DNA of 64,000 bases from Marinomonas aquiplantarum (GTDB taxonomy: Bacteria > Pseudomonadota > Gammaproteobacteria > Pseudomonadales > Marinomonadaceae), in NCBI RefSeq assembly GCF_003314975.1, contig NZ_QNRF01000003.1:372001-436000 (forward strand). Reading direction: 5' to 3'. Below the pieces are notes generated by a model. That model did not search any database. It was not told where the DNA came from and worked only from the letters and a program-made list of their open reading frames with translations. The translations under genes were made by a program, and so were the position numbers. Below are positions 1 through 8,741 of the stretch, one piece after another. Each line of letters starts with the position of its first letter. The stretch's first letter is position 1.

Positions 1-94
1 ACCTCATTGCCTTGGGGCAAACTGCTTTTTATCTATCAAGTTACTAAACAATTTAAACCGACTATTAAGCTGAAATAAAACAATTGGAGAACTT

Positions 95-1252
95 ATGTTT
101 CGTTATTTTCCGAGCAATTATCCATGGGACCTTTCGATCAATCTGGCACTAGAAATGGGGGCTCGTATAGGGGAAATTGAAGAGATGTGCGCACCGCTAA
201 AAGAAGCGGCTAAAGCTAAAGACGAAGCAGGTTCAATAGCCTTTAGAGAAAGCTGGGAACGCATGGCGGATAAGCTGTGTGATTTGGCACAAGAAGACGA
301 AGACAAGGGTCGATTGTTATCGGCTGGTGACAAATATGCTCGAGCAGCAACCTATTATGGCACAGCTGAACGCTTGCAAGGCCTTGGAAGCGAAAGTCGA
401 CTAACCCTATACAAACACTTTTTAAAAGTCTTCGCTAAGGGAACGACCTTAGCGAAAGAAAACTGTGAACGCGTTGAGATTCCTTACGAGGGTAAACACA
501 TATCCGCCTTATATGTTCGCGCCGAAGGCGTCGAAGGCAAAGCGCCCATTCTCGTTCAAGTCAATGGCCTAGATTCTATTAAAGAGATGATCTATCGCGT
601 AGGCGTGCCTCAATTATTAGCAAAACGTGGCATTTCCTCTCTCATTGTTGACCAACCAGGTACAGGCGAAGCCATACGCCTACAAGGGTTTACTGCCCGC
701 TATGACAGTGAACATTGGGCCAGTCGAATTGTCGATTGGTTAGAAACACGTGACGAAATTGATGCCAAAAGAATTGGCTTACAAGGGGTTTCCCTCGGCG
801 GTTATTACTGCCCAAGAGCCGTTGCTTTTGAACCTAGATTTGCCTGTGGCCTTGTATGGGGTGCTAACCATGATTGGCGTGATGTACAAAAACGTCGCTT
901 AGAAAAAGAAGGTGACTTTCCCGTTCCGCACTATTGGGATCATGTACGTTGGGTGTGGGGCGCAAAAGACATGGACGAATTTATGCAAATCGCTGAAAAC
1001 GTCCACCTTGATGGTGTACTCGATCAAATCAAGGTGCCATTCCTCGTCACTCATGGTGAAAAAGATTCTCAGATCCCTCTTAAATGGGCGTACCGAACCT
1101 ATGAGCAACTCGTCAATAGCCCTAAACGAGAACTTAAAATTTTCACTGATCGAGAAGGTGGTGTACAGCACTCTAGCTTTGATAACTCCGCCAATGCAGG
1201 TGCCTACTTAGTCGACTGGGTGGCAGAAACGCTCGGTGGTCATACAGCCTAA
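95..1252 (+). CDS. alpha/beta hydrolase with helical N-terminal cap (FrsA / dihydroxypseudooxynicotine hydrolase type)
   Basis: Serine hydrolase of the alpha/beta fold, 385 residues. An N-terminal helical region of about 120 residues precedes the hydrolase core, as in 2,6-dihydroxypseudooxynicotine hydrolase and FrsA-like proteins, a group that includes C-C bond hydrolases. The nucleophile elbow GVSLGG puts Ser233 as catalytic serine. The motif HGEKDSQIP supplies the likely Asp and GGVQHSS the likely His. The ATG at 95 follows a GGAG ribosome binding site. It is the first gene of the catabolic operon, 22 bp before the extradiol-dioxygenase-like gene, so a role in hydrolysing a ring-cleavage product is plausible. 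The substrate cannot be read from the sequence; an ordinary esterase is the alternative. Confidence 0.85.
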   Translation: MFRYFPSNYPWDLSINLALEMGARIGEIEEMCAPLKEAAKAKDEAGSIAFRESWERMADKLCDLAQEDEDKGRLLSAGDKYARAATYYGTAERLQGLGSESRLTLYKHFLKVFAKGTTLAKENCERVEIPYEGKHISALYVRAEGVEGKAPILVQVNGLDSIKEMIYRVGVPQLLAKRGISSLIVDQPGTGEAIRLQGFTARYDSEHWASRIVDWLETRDEIDAKRIGLQGVSLGGYYCPRAVAFEPRFACGLVWGANHDWRDVQKRRLEKEGDFPVPHYWDHVRWVWGAKDMDEFMQIAENVHLDGVLDQIKVPFLVTHGEKDSQIPLKWAYRTYEQLVNSPKRELKIFTDREGGVQHSSFDNSANAGAYLVDWVAETLGGHTA

Positions 1253-1274
1253 CCACTTACTAGAGGAAAGAGAT

Positions 1275-2228
1275 ATGAAAGTTGTAGGTTTAGAAACCAT
1301 TATTTTTGGGGTAGACGATATCCCTTCTTGCGCCACCTTTTTAACCGATTATGGTCTCATTCCAGTCGATGTTACTGATGAAGGTGGGCGCTTTGAGGCG
1401 CTGGATGGCACAGGCGTTGTTCTGGCTAAAACAGAGGATCCGAGTCTGCCAGCCAGTGTTGGCAATGGCTGTATGATGCGAAAAACAATCATGGGCGTCG
1501 CTGACCAACAAAGTCTTGACGACCTGTATGCTGAGCTCAGTAAAGACCGTGCAGTCGAAACATTAGCAGATGGGTCTATCGAATCTCATGATGACTCAGG
1601 TTTCGCCATCGGCTTTCAAATCTCTAAGAAAAAGCAGATTAACCTAGTGGGCGAAATTTCAAACCTTCCAGGCTCGCCATTTCAAAGACCGGTTAACCAA
1701 CTGGGCGTCGACGTCGATGCAGAACAAATTCGTCCGATAAGCCTGTCTCACATTGTGTATTTTGTGCCAGATGTTAAAAAAGCAGAAGCCTTCTATGTTG
1801 AACGACTGGGCTTTCGCTGTACCGATCGTTTTGAAGACATAGGGCCGTTTTTACAACCGAGTGGCAGTTTAGAACATCATACTCATTTTTTAATTGGTGC
1901 ACCGCCGTTCATGCAAGGTGTTGAGCATTTTACCTTCCATTTTAGTGGCCCGACTGAGTTGATGCAAAATGGCGAGCGTTTTATCAAAAAAGGTTATCAA
2001 GCCTTTTGGGGACCAGGTCGTCATATTTTAGGTTCAAACTGGTTCTGGTATTTCAACAGCCCGTTTGCTTGCCATATTGAAATGGACGCCGACATGGATC
2101 TTCACGACAAAAATTGGACGCCTCGTGTTTCACCAATGGGAGCAGATGCTTCACAGGCTTTTTTGATGCGAAATCGAGAGAAATGGGCGCCTGGGGCAGA
2201 CACCCCTCACAACGGTGATTATGAATAA
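1275..2228 (+). CDS. two-domain VOC protein, type I extradiol dioxygenase-like
   Basis: 317 residues in two vicinal-oxygen-chelate halves. The C-terminal half carries the pattern of type I extradiol ring-cleavage dioxygenases: a His in LSHIVYFVPD, an EHHTHF segment equivalent to the catalytic His region, a His in GVEHFTFHF, and a Glu in CHIEMDAD. These match the two-His/one-Glu iron site of BphC-type enzymes, so cleavage of a catechol-like ring is likely by family logic. The N-terminal half has lost these residues, as is usual. The start at 1275 follows an AGAGGAAAG ribosome binding site; the longer frame from a GTG at 1236 overlaps the hydrolase. The neighbouring hydrolase and FAD monooxygenase fit a meta-cleavage route. 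Substrate unknown. Confidence 0.8.
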   Translation: MKVVGLETIIFGVDDIPSCATFLTDYGLIPVDVTDEGGRFEALDGTGVVLAKTEDPSLPASVGNGCMMRKTIMGVADQQSLDDLYAELSKDRAVETLADGSIESHDDSGFAIGFQISKKKQINLVGEISNLPGSPFQRPVNQLGVDVDAEQIRPISLSHIVYFVPDVKKAEAFYVERLGFRCTDRFEDIGPFLQPSGSLEHHTHFLIGAPPFMQGVEHFTFHFSGPTELMQNGERFIKKGYQAFWGPGRHILGSNWFWYFNSPFACHIEMDADMDLHDKNWTPRVSPMGADASQAFLMRNREKWAPGADTPHNGDYE

Positions 2229-2285
2229 AGGATCGAGAGAAAAAGAGTCGTTCTTCCCTAACAAAGCGTGGTACGAAGCACCATT

Positions 2286-2309
2286 CCCCCTTGTTTATTA
2301 ACAAGGGGG
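2286..2309 (+). other. GC-rich stem-loop without T-tract in the operon
   Basis: A perfect 10-bp inverted repeat (CCCCCTTGTT, four-base loop TATT, then its complement) lies in the 242-bp gap between the VOC and MFS genes. No run of T follows on either strand, so it is not a classical intrinsic terminator. It may stabilise or process the mRNA, or partly reduce read-through into the transport genes. Confidence 0.6.
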
Positions 2310-2470
2310 TCGGCCTATAACAACGGCCTTTAGTCTTCGCGACCACAGAATAAAAATAAATAACGTGGGTGATAAAATATGTTGATACTAAGAATCACAA
2401 ACCAGATACGCTTTGGCAAAGCAAAAGCCAGAATTTGCCGACCTATTATTTTCCAATTAGGAGAAGTGTT

Positions 2471-3637
2471 ATGAGTCAGCGATTTGGTTTAAAAGGTAAT
2501 GTCGCTATCATGGCGTCGAACTGCGCAGGCATGCTTGATTTGGTTGCGTTACCCCTCTGGATAGGCGTGTTAGTAGCGGCTTATCATTATGACGCTCAGC
2601 AAGCTGGCGCGTTAGTCACTCTCTTTCTCATCGGTGCTGTTTGCGCAAGCCTATCAATTGCACCGCGTTTTAAAAAAATGAATCACAAACTGGTGACTAC
2701 GGTTGGTTATCTGGCTGCGGGGGGGTGTTTTTTTATTGCCTCACAGACTTCCAGCTTTTTGCATTTAGCCATACTGCACTTGATTGCCGGTGCTTGTGCA
2801 AGTTCAGCGCTTAGCATGACCCATGGCACCGTTGCACGGGCTGAAAACCCTCATAGATTATACGCTATGACTGGGTTCGCATCCGGCTTGTTAGGCTTGG
2901 CATTTATGGCCGTTACGCCAAACATCATCCAGCTAAAAGGTGGCCATTCCTTGTTTATTATCTTTGCGGGAGTAATGGTCTTAGCCGCTTTAATCTGTGC
3001 CCTAGCCTTCCCTAGAGTCAATTTTGACAAGCAAGAGTTAGAGAAAAGCGAAACCCTAACTCATAAAAAAATCCCCACTAATGTTTGGTACGGCATGATA
3101 GGCATTAGCTTAATGGTGGTGACACAGGCCATGACCTTTAGCTTTATGGAACGTGTTGCCAATGAGAGAGGCTTTAGCGCAAAGGAAATCACCTTCATTC
3201 TAGTGGCGCTTTCCCTATTTAACCTTTTTGCTACTGTCATGGCTGGTATCTCAGAAAAACGTATCTCGACTCGTTTAGTACTTTTCCTTGGCCCTGTCAT
3301 ACAGGTGATCTTAGCCAATATTATTATGAATTCGTCGTCATTAGTGTTATTCGGTGCCGCGTCTATCGTCTTTGTCTCACTCATCATGTTCACCCATACC
3401 TTTGTATTTGGTTTGTTAGCCAAATTAGATACTTCTGGACGTGCTTTAGCCGCCACACCTGCAGTACTAATGATAGGCGCCGCCATCGGCCCGGTTCTTG
3501 GCGGCACCATTGTCAAGCTAGCCGGCTATCATGGTATCGGTATTGCGGCACTGTGTTTTGGCAGTCTCTCTGTGTTTTGTTTTATGCGGGTTTTTCACCA
3601 AGCTCCTCTAATGGTTAAATCGGAGCCTACAGTATGA
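2471..3637 (+). CDS. MFS transporter
   Basis: Major facilitator superfamily permease of 388 residues with about twelve hydrophobic segments. The ATG at 2471 was chosen because TAGGAGAAG precedes it and the family-like sequence MSQRFGLKGNVAIM starts there; the upstream frame from 2369 is not membrane-like. The stop overlaps the next ATG (ATGA). Its place between enzymes and an RND-type transporter suggests inner-membrane uptake or export of the cluster's substrate or product. Specificity cannot be told from sequence. It is more divergent from textbook MFS subfamilies than the other MFS gene in this window at 52.6 kb. Confidence 0.85.
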   Translation: MSQRFGLKGNVAIMASNCAGMLDLVALPLWIGVLVAAYHYDAQQAGALVTLFLIGAVCASLSIAPRFKKMNHKLVTTVGYLAAGGCFFIASQTSSFLHLAILHLIAGACASSALSMTHGTVARAENPHRLYAMTGFASGLLGLAFMAVTPNIIQLKGGHSLFIIFAGVMVLAALICALAFPRVNFDKQELEKSETLTHKKIPTNVWYGMIGISLMVVTQAMTFSFMERVANERGFSAKEITFILVALSLFNLFATVMAGISEKRISTRLVLFLGPVIQVILANIIMNSSSLVLFGAASIVFVSLIMFTHTFVFGLLAKLDTSGRALAATPAVLMIGAAIGPVLGGTIVKLAGYHGIGIAALCFGSLSVFCFMRVFHQAPLMVKSEPTV

Positions 3638-4695
3638 AGGGACAAGGTGGAAAATTAGGCTTCTATCCTATCGCACTACTGCTTTTGCTTATTTTCTCTA
3701 TCAGCAAAAGCCAAGCGGCAACCAAGGATGCAATGGAGCGCGCTGCGACCCAATCCGATTTAGGTGATCATTCTGTTCTATTAGGTGCCGCCTACGCGGG
3801 CGCTTCTCTTTTTACCGTGGGTGAAAGAGGCTTAATTCTCCGCTCTAACGATAATGGTGAAAGCTGGCAACAGGTCCCCTCTCCAGTGAGCGTGACCTTA
3901 ACTGGCATAGCCTTCAGCGATAAGAATAACGGTTACGCGATTGGGCATAGCGGCATTGTCTTAGGAACAAGCAATGGTGGTGACAGTTGGCAAGTTAAGT
4001 TAAATGGCCAAGCCTTAGCAAAGCAGTTACTCACGGAAGCCATCGATGACGGCGATGACCAAACGATTCAAGAGATGCAGCGTCTCGTGACAGATGGCCC
4101 AGACAAACCTTTTTTGGATCTTTTACAACTGGGTCCAAAACATTTGGTGGTCGTCGGTGCCTATGGCCTTGCCGTTGAAACAAAAGACGCAGGAAAAACG
4201 TGGCAATCTTGGATGGGGCGCATCGAAAACTTTTTCGGTTACCACCTTTATGCCGTCAGAAAACAAGGCGATCGAGTATTAATCGCGGGGGAACAAGGCT
4301 TCATTGCATTATCCGTGGACAATGGACAGACCTTTAAGACACTAGAGTCGCCATATGAAGGCAGTTTTTTCACTGCTGAGTTACTCTCAAATAACGATCT
4401 GATTGTTGCAGGCCTTCGAGGCAATGCTTTTGTTTCTCATGACAAGGGTTCTTCTTGGGAAAAAATCATTGATCCGCTACCTGCGTCTATTACCGCCTCG
4501 CTGATCAGCAAAAATGGACAGCTGTTTATGTCAAATCAAGCCGGCATGATACTGTCATTAGCAAACGACCAGTTGCTTCCTATTAATCACAAACCACTTC
4601 CGCCACTAACTCATCTAATAGAAACCTCTAAAGGTAATCTGCTTGCTCTTAGTATCAGTGGTTCCATTCCAGTACACATAGGAAACTCAAAATGA
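3634..4695 (+). CDS. YCF48-like periplasmic beta-propeller protein
   Basis: 353 residues beginning with a signal peptide (hydrophobic PIALLLLLIFSIS ending near KSQAA). At least five Asp-box/BNR-like repeats follow, for example SNDNGESW, SNGGDSW, KDAGKTW, VDNGQTF and HDKGSSW, which define the YCF48/Hcf136 propeller. In chloroplasts and cyanobacteria the family helps photosystem II assembly. In heterotrophic proteobacteria it recurs directly beside MMPL/RND permeases in catabolic clusters, as here. The gene overlaps the MFS stop by 4 bp and the next gene by 4 bp, so it is translationally coupled to both. A periplasmic partner of the RND protein is an inference from this coupling. Confidence 0.85.
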   Translation: MKGQGGKLGFYPIALLLLLIFSISKSQAATKDAMERAATQSDLGDHSVLLGAAYAGASLFTVGERGLILRSNDNGESWQQVPSPVSVTLTGIAFSDKNNGYAIGHSGIVLGTSNGGDSWQVKLNGQALAKQLLTEAIDDGDDQTIQEMQRLVTDGPDKPFLDLLQLGPKHLVVVGAYGLAVETKDAGKTWQSWMGRIENFFGYHLYAVRKQGDRVLIAGEQGFIALSVDNGQTFKTLESPYEGSFFTAELLSNNDLIVAGLRGNAFVSHDKGSSWEKIIDPLPASITASLISKNGQLFMSNQAGMILSLANDQLLPINHKPLPPLTHLIETSKGNLLALSISGSIPVHIGNSK

Positions 4696-7202
4696 AGTAT
4701 GAAGTCCCTGTTTCCGACACTAAAAAAGCGCCTTTCGACCCAAACTCTGGGCAGCTGATTGAGAGAATACTGTTTAATCATAGATTGATTGTGTTGATGA
4801 TTTTTACCGTTTTGTCGGTCATTCTTGCATGGCAATCCAGTAAACTGACCATTAATGCAAGCTTTGAAAAGACTCTTCCGACAGAACAAAGCTATATCAA
4901 AAATTACCTTAATTACGAGACAGAACTGACCGGGCTAGGCAACGCGCTTAGAATTGCCGTCGCCAATCCTGGTGGCAGTATTTATGATGCCCACTATCTT
5001 GAACTTTTGCGTCAACTAAGCGATGAAGTCTTCCTTATGCCAGGCGTGGATCGTGTCCAAATGAAATCCCTTTGGACACCTTCTACTCGCTGGATCGGTA
5101 TCACCGAAGAAGGCTTAGAAGGCGGCCCAGTTATTCCAGAAGGATACGACGGTTCTCCTGAAAGCCTACAACAGCTTAAAGCGAATGTTGCTCGCTCTGG
5201 GCAAATAGGCCAACTTATCGCCGCAGACGAAGAATCGACTGTGATTTATATGCCGCTGTTAAATCAAGACGCAACAGGCAAGCCTCTTGATTATGCAAGC
5301 TACTCTGAAAAATTAGAGAAGCTACGTGCTAAGTATCAAGAAAAAGGATTAGACATTCACATAACGGGCTTCACAAAAGTGATGGGGGACCTCATTGCGG
5401 GAGTGCAAACCGTTATTTGGTTTTTCGTTGTTGCTGTGATCATCGCCACGTTAATGGTCTTTTGGTACACCCGCTGCGTTCGCTCCACTGGCTTAGTGGT
5501 GTTTGCTTCTTTATTGGCTGTGGTATGGCAGTTGGGCATATTGCCAACGCTAGGTTATGACCTTGATCCCTATTCCATCCTAGTGCCCTTTTTAGTCTTT
5601 GCGATCGGTATGAGCCACGGGGCGCAGAAAATGAATGGCATTATGCAGGATGTAGGCCGAGGTTTTGACAAACTTGTCGCTGCTCGATTTACCTTTAGAC
5701 GGCTGTTTCTAGCGGGTCTTACCGCCTTACTTGCTGATGCGGTTGGCTTTGCCGTGCTATTAGTGATTGATATCAAAGTCATCCAAGAATTGGCCATCGC
5801 CGCTTCCATAGGTGTGGCGGTACTGATCTTCACCAATTTAATTCTACTTCCTATCCTGCTTTCCTATGTGGGTGTCAGTACTTCGGCGGCACAACGCAGT
5901 GTCGTTAACGATATAACGTCCGATGAAAGCAAAAAAGCGCCCATTTTATGGCGTCTTTTGGATAAATTTACTCAACGAAAATGGGCAACCGCGGCCTTAA
6001 TCTGTGGGTTTATATTAGCGGCAGGCGGCTATTATCAAAGTACTTATCTAAAGATTGGGGATTTGGATCAAGGCGCACCAGAGTTACGTAAAGACAGTCG
6101 ATACAATCAAGACGTTGCCTTTATGAATAAGCATTATGGCGCTTCCAGTGATGTATTAGCCATTATGGTCAAAACCCCGGATGGTCAATGTTCTCAATAT
6201 CAAACACTGAATAAAATTGATGCGCTAGAATGGCAGTTACGCCAATTACCGGGCGTAGAATCCACCAATTCACTCCCTTTATTGTCTCGCAGAGTGTTAG
6301 CTGGATTAAACGAAGGCAACCCAAAATGGTATGAATTTTTAGAAAACCAAAGAATGTTAAATTACATCACTGCTGGTGCGCCCCGTGGGCTGTACAACAA
6401 CAGTTGTAATTTACTGACTATTTATACCTATCTTGAAGATCACAAGGCCGACACCTTAAGCCGGATTGTGTCCCACGTCGAACAATTCGCTGCACAAAAT
6501 AATACTGATGATGTCCAATTTCTGCTAGCGGCAGGCAGTGCTGGTATTCAGGCAGCAACCAACATAACGGTTAAAGAAGCTTGGTATAACATGCTCTTCC
6601 TTGTTTACGGGGCGGTCATCATTCTCTCCTTTATTACCTTTCGCTCATGGCGCGCCGTCGTGGTGGCGGTACTTCCGTTGATGCTGACCTCAGTGTTAGC
6701 AGAAGCGCTAATGGTTCAACTTGAGATGGGCGTAAAAGTCGCTACCTTGCCAGTTATCGCCCTTGGAGTAGGTATTGGCATCGATTACGCCTTGTATATT
6801 TTATCCATTACTCTGATGGAGTTACGTCGAGGTTCAAGCCTATCAAAGGCTTACTTAAGAGCACTTAATTTCACTGGAAAAGTGGTCATGCTCACAGGCA
6901 TAACCTTATCGATTGGTGTTATTACTTGGGTACTTAGTCCCATTAAATTCCAAGCCGATATGGGACTATTGCTGGCCTTCATGTTCTTATGGAACATGTT
7001 AGGAGCGCTTATTTTACTGCCTGCGTTAGCACACTTTTTATTAAAGCCCAGTTATGCCAATGCAAACCAGCAGGAGGTAAGTGAGGCTCGTGATCAAGAT
7101 GTCACGCCACCTCAAACAACGAAAGCTGAGTCGATAGCAGACGCGTCATCAGAAAAGACGCTGTCTGATACAAGCAACCGGCCCCTATCAACATCATTAT
7201 GA
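4692..7202 (+). CDS. MMPL-type RND superfamily transporter
   Basis: 836 residues, a large inner-membrane permease of the MMPL/HpnN-like RND branch. There are two repeats, each with one leading transmembrane helix, a large periplasmic loop and five further helices. The second half contains ALGVGIGIDYALYIL, with the GxxxD-type proton-relay motif of the family. The last 60 or so residues are polar and probably cytoplasmic. RND proteins of this branch move hydrophobic compounds or lipids. It is coupled to YCF48 upstream and the Rieske gene downstream by ATGA overlaps. It lacks the adaptor and outer-membrane genes of tripartite pumps, unlike the AcrB-type system at 12.8-18.6 kb. Confidence 0.88.
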   Translation: MKYEVPVSDTKKAPFDPNSGQLIERILFNHRLIVLMIFTVLSVILAWQSSKLTINASFEKTLPTEQSYIKNYLNYETELTGLGNALRIAVANPGGSIYDAHYLELLRQLSDEVFLMPGVDRVQMKSLWTPSTRWIGITEEGLEGGPVIPEGYDGSPESLQQLKANVARSGQIGQLIAADEESTVIYMPLLNQDATGKPLDYASYSEKLEKLRAKYQEKGLDIHITGFTKVMGDLIAGVQTVIWFFVVAVIIATLMVFWYTRCVRSTGLVVFASLLAVVWQLGILPTLGYDLDPYSILVPFLVFAIGMSHGAQKMNGIMQDVGRGFDKLVAARFTFRRLFLAGLTALLADAVGFAVLLVIDIKVIQELAIAASIGVAVLIFTNLILLPILLSYVGVSTSAAQRSVVNDITSDESKKAPILWRLLDKFTQRKWATAALICGFILAAGGYYQSTYLKIGDLDQGAPELRKDSRYNQDVAFMNKHYGASSDVLAIMVKTPDGQCSQYQTLNKIDALEWQLRQLPGVESTNSLPLLSRRVLAGLNEGNPKWYEFLENQRMLNYITAGAPRGLYNNSCNLLTIYTYLEDHKADTLSRIVSHVEQFAAQNNTDDVQFLLAAGSAGIQAATNITVKEAWYNMLFLVYGAVIILSFITFRSWRAVVVAVLPLMLTSVLAEALMVQLEMGVKVATLPVIALGVGIGIDYALYILSITLMELRRGSSLSKAYLRALNFTGKVVMLTGITLSIGVITWVLSPIKFQADMGLLLAFMFLWNMLGALILLPALAHFLLKPSYANANQQEVSEARDQDVTPPQTTKAESIADASSEKTLSDTSNRPLSTSL

Positions 7203-7564
7203 ATAAGTTCTCTCCTCTATGTCATGTTGATGACCTAGAGAATGACTGCACAAAAGGTTTTCTAGAAAACGAAAATGGGCAGGATGCCATTTTTATCGTG
7301 AAGAAAAACGGTGAGCTTTACGGTTGGAAAAATGCGTGCCCGCATGTGCAGGGAGCGCCGATGGCATGGCGTAAGGATCAGTATCTGAATACTCAGAAAA
7401 CGCACCTTACCTGCTTTGCTCACGGTGCATTGTTTGACCCTACCACAGGGCTTTGTATTCAAGGTCCCTGTCTTGGTAAGACATTAGAAAAAGTTGAACT
7501 CTTCGTCAGTTCTGAAGGCATTGTTTCATTTTTAGACCTAAACAATAAAAATAAGGAGTCATGA
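7199..7564 (+). CDS. small Rieske [2Fe-2S] protein
   Basis: 121-residue Rieske-fold protein. The two cluster-binding motifs are visible: CPH in NACPHVQG and CFAH further on, giving the CxH...CxxH ligand set. Its size fits a soluble ferredoxin-like or NirD-like Rieske protein. The start overlaps the MMPL stop (ATGA) and its stop lies one base before the FAD monooxygenase ATG. No ring-hydroxylating oxygenase large subunit is present, so the partner is not the usual Rieske dioxygenase; electron transfer to another enzyme of this cluster is an inference. Confidence 0.88.
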   Translation: MNKFSPLCHVDDLENDCTKGFLENENGQDAIFIVKKNGELYGWKNACPHVQGAPMAWRKDQYLNTQKTHLTCFAHGALFDPTTGLCIQGPCLGKTLEKVELFVSSEGIVSFLDLNNKNKES

Positions 7565-7565
7565 T

Positions 7566-8696
7566 ATGTCAGCTGTAAATAAAGTTTTGGTGATCGGTGG
7601 TGGTTTCTCGGGAATGGCCGCGGCAATCAGGCTATCTCGCAACGGAATCGATGTCGACTTGGTCGAGATTGACCCAGATTGGTGTGAACTGGGTGCTGGT
7701 ATTACTATTAATGGTGTCTCCATGCGAGCTTTAGAGATCCTCGGTCTTTATGATGATGTCGTTAAGCAAGGGTGTGTAACCGATACCATCGGCATGTATT
7801 TAAGTAATGGTCAGCTGCTAACCAATCTACCGACGCCAAGCCCAGTCGGTTCGAGCGTAGGCGGTTGTGGCGGTATTTTTAGACCGACCTTGGCACGCAT
7901 TATGTCCAATGCAACACTTGAAGCAGGCGTTAACGTGCGTTTGGGTTGTACTTATAACAGCATTACTCAGGCAGAAAATGGGGCGGAAGTGACCTTCACT
8001 GATGGTACGACAGGCCAATATGATCTCGTCATCGGTGCGGACGGTATCCACTCAAAATTACGCCAAGAATTTTTCCCAGAGGTGTCAGATCCTGAATATG
8101 TCGGTCAAGGTGTATGGCGTGCCATTATGCCTCGCCCAGAAGAAATTGACCGTGTTCATATGTGGTTGGGGCAACACCTAAAACTGGGTGTTAATCCTGT
8201 TTCTGATTCGCTCATGTATATGTTCATCACAGAAGATCGTCCAAACAAAGAGCACATTGATAAATCTACCTGGCCAACCCTGTTTGCCAAGTTAATGTCG
8301 GAATTTTCCGATCCCATTGTTCAAGCCTTGATTCCTCGTGCTTATGATGAACGAGCCAGTATTGACTACCGCCCTCTGATGAACATCTTAGTCAAAATGC
8401 CTTGGAACCGTGGTCGCCTTGTTTTAATCGGTGATACCGTCGCCGCCACCACTCCTCACCTGGCCTCAGGCGCTGGTATTGGCATTGAAAGTGCCATCGT
8501 TTTAGCAGATGAGTTAGCCAGAAATGAGGATCTAGACAGCGCGTTTGCAAGATTTCACGAACGTCGTTGGGAACGCTGCAGAATGGTTGTTGAAAACTCG
8601 GCTCGCCTCTGTGACATCGAGATTCATGGTGGTGACAAAGAAGAACATTCCGCCATTATGCGTGAATCTTTAATCGCTCTGTCTCAACCTATTTAA
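7566..8696 (+). CDS. FAD-dependent aromatic monooxygenase (salicylate hydroxylase-like family)
   Basis: 376-residue group A flavoprotein monooxygenase. The N-terminal GGGFSGM dinucleotide motif with a downstream acidic residue binds FAD, GADGIHSKLR is the DG motif, and GRLVLIGDTVAATTPHLASG is close to the GD motif contacting FAD ribose. Members (salicylate, 3-hydroxybenzoate and 2,6-dihydroxypyridine hydroxylases) use NAD(P)H and O2 to hydroxylate an activated aromatic ring. The ribosome binding site AAGGAG sits inside the end of the Rieske gene. Together with the extradiol-like enzyme it suggests conversion of a phenol to a catechol-type substrate. Identity of the aromatic compound is unknown. 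Confidence 0.87.
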   Translation: MSAVNKVLVIGGGFSGMAAAIRLSRNGIDVDLVEIDPDWCELGAGITINGVSMRALEILGLYDDVVKQGCVTDTIGMYLSNGQLLTNLPTPSPVGSSVGGCGGIFRPTLARIMSNATLEAGVNVRLGCTYNSITQAENGAEVTFTDGTTGQYDLVIGADGIHSKLRQEFFPEVSDPEYVGQGVWRAIMPRPEEIDRVHMWLGQHLKLGVNPVSDSLMYMFITEDRPNKEHIDKSTWPTLFAKLMSEFSDPIVQALIPRAYDERASIDYRPLMNILVKMPWNRGRLVLIGDTVAATTPHLASGAGIGIESAIVLADELARNEDLDSAFARFHERRWERCRMVVENSARLCDIEIHGGDKEEHSAIMRESLIALSQPI

Positions 8697-8741
8697 TGAA
8701 CCTTCTTTTTTTAACCTGCTGTACTATAGGAGTGAAGCCGT

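Noticed and set aside
1-94. Short TTGCC/GGCAA stem at the left edge as terminator of an upstream gene
   Set aside because: The stem is only 5 bp and the upstream gene is outside the window, so it cannot be supported.
3061-3516. 151-codon open frame antisense to the MFS gene
   Set aside because: It is a shadow of a hydrophobic gene, with low-complexity Thr/Met/Ile composition, no ribosome binding site and no family resemblance.
7199-7564. Ferredoxin of a Rieske ring-hydroxylating dioxygenase
   Set aside because: No oxygenase large or small subunit gene occurs in the cluster, so this specific role is not supported.
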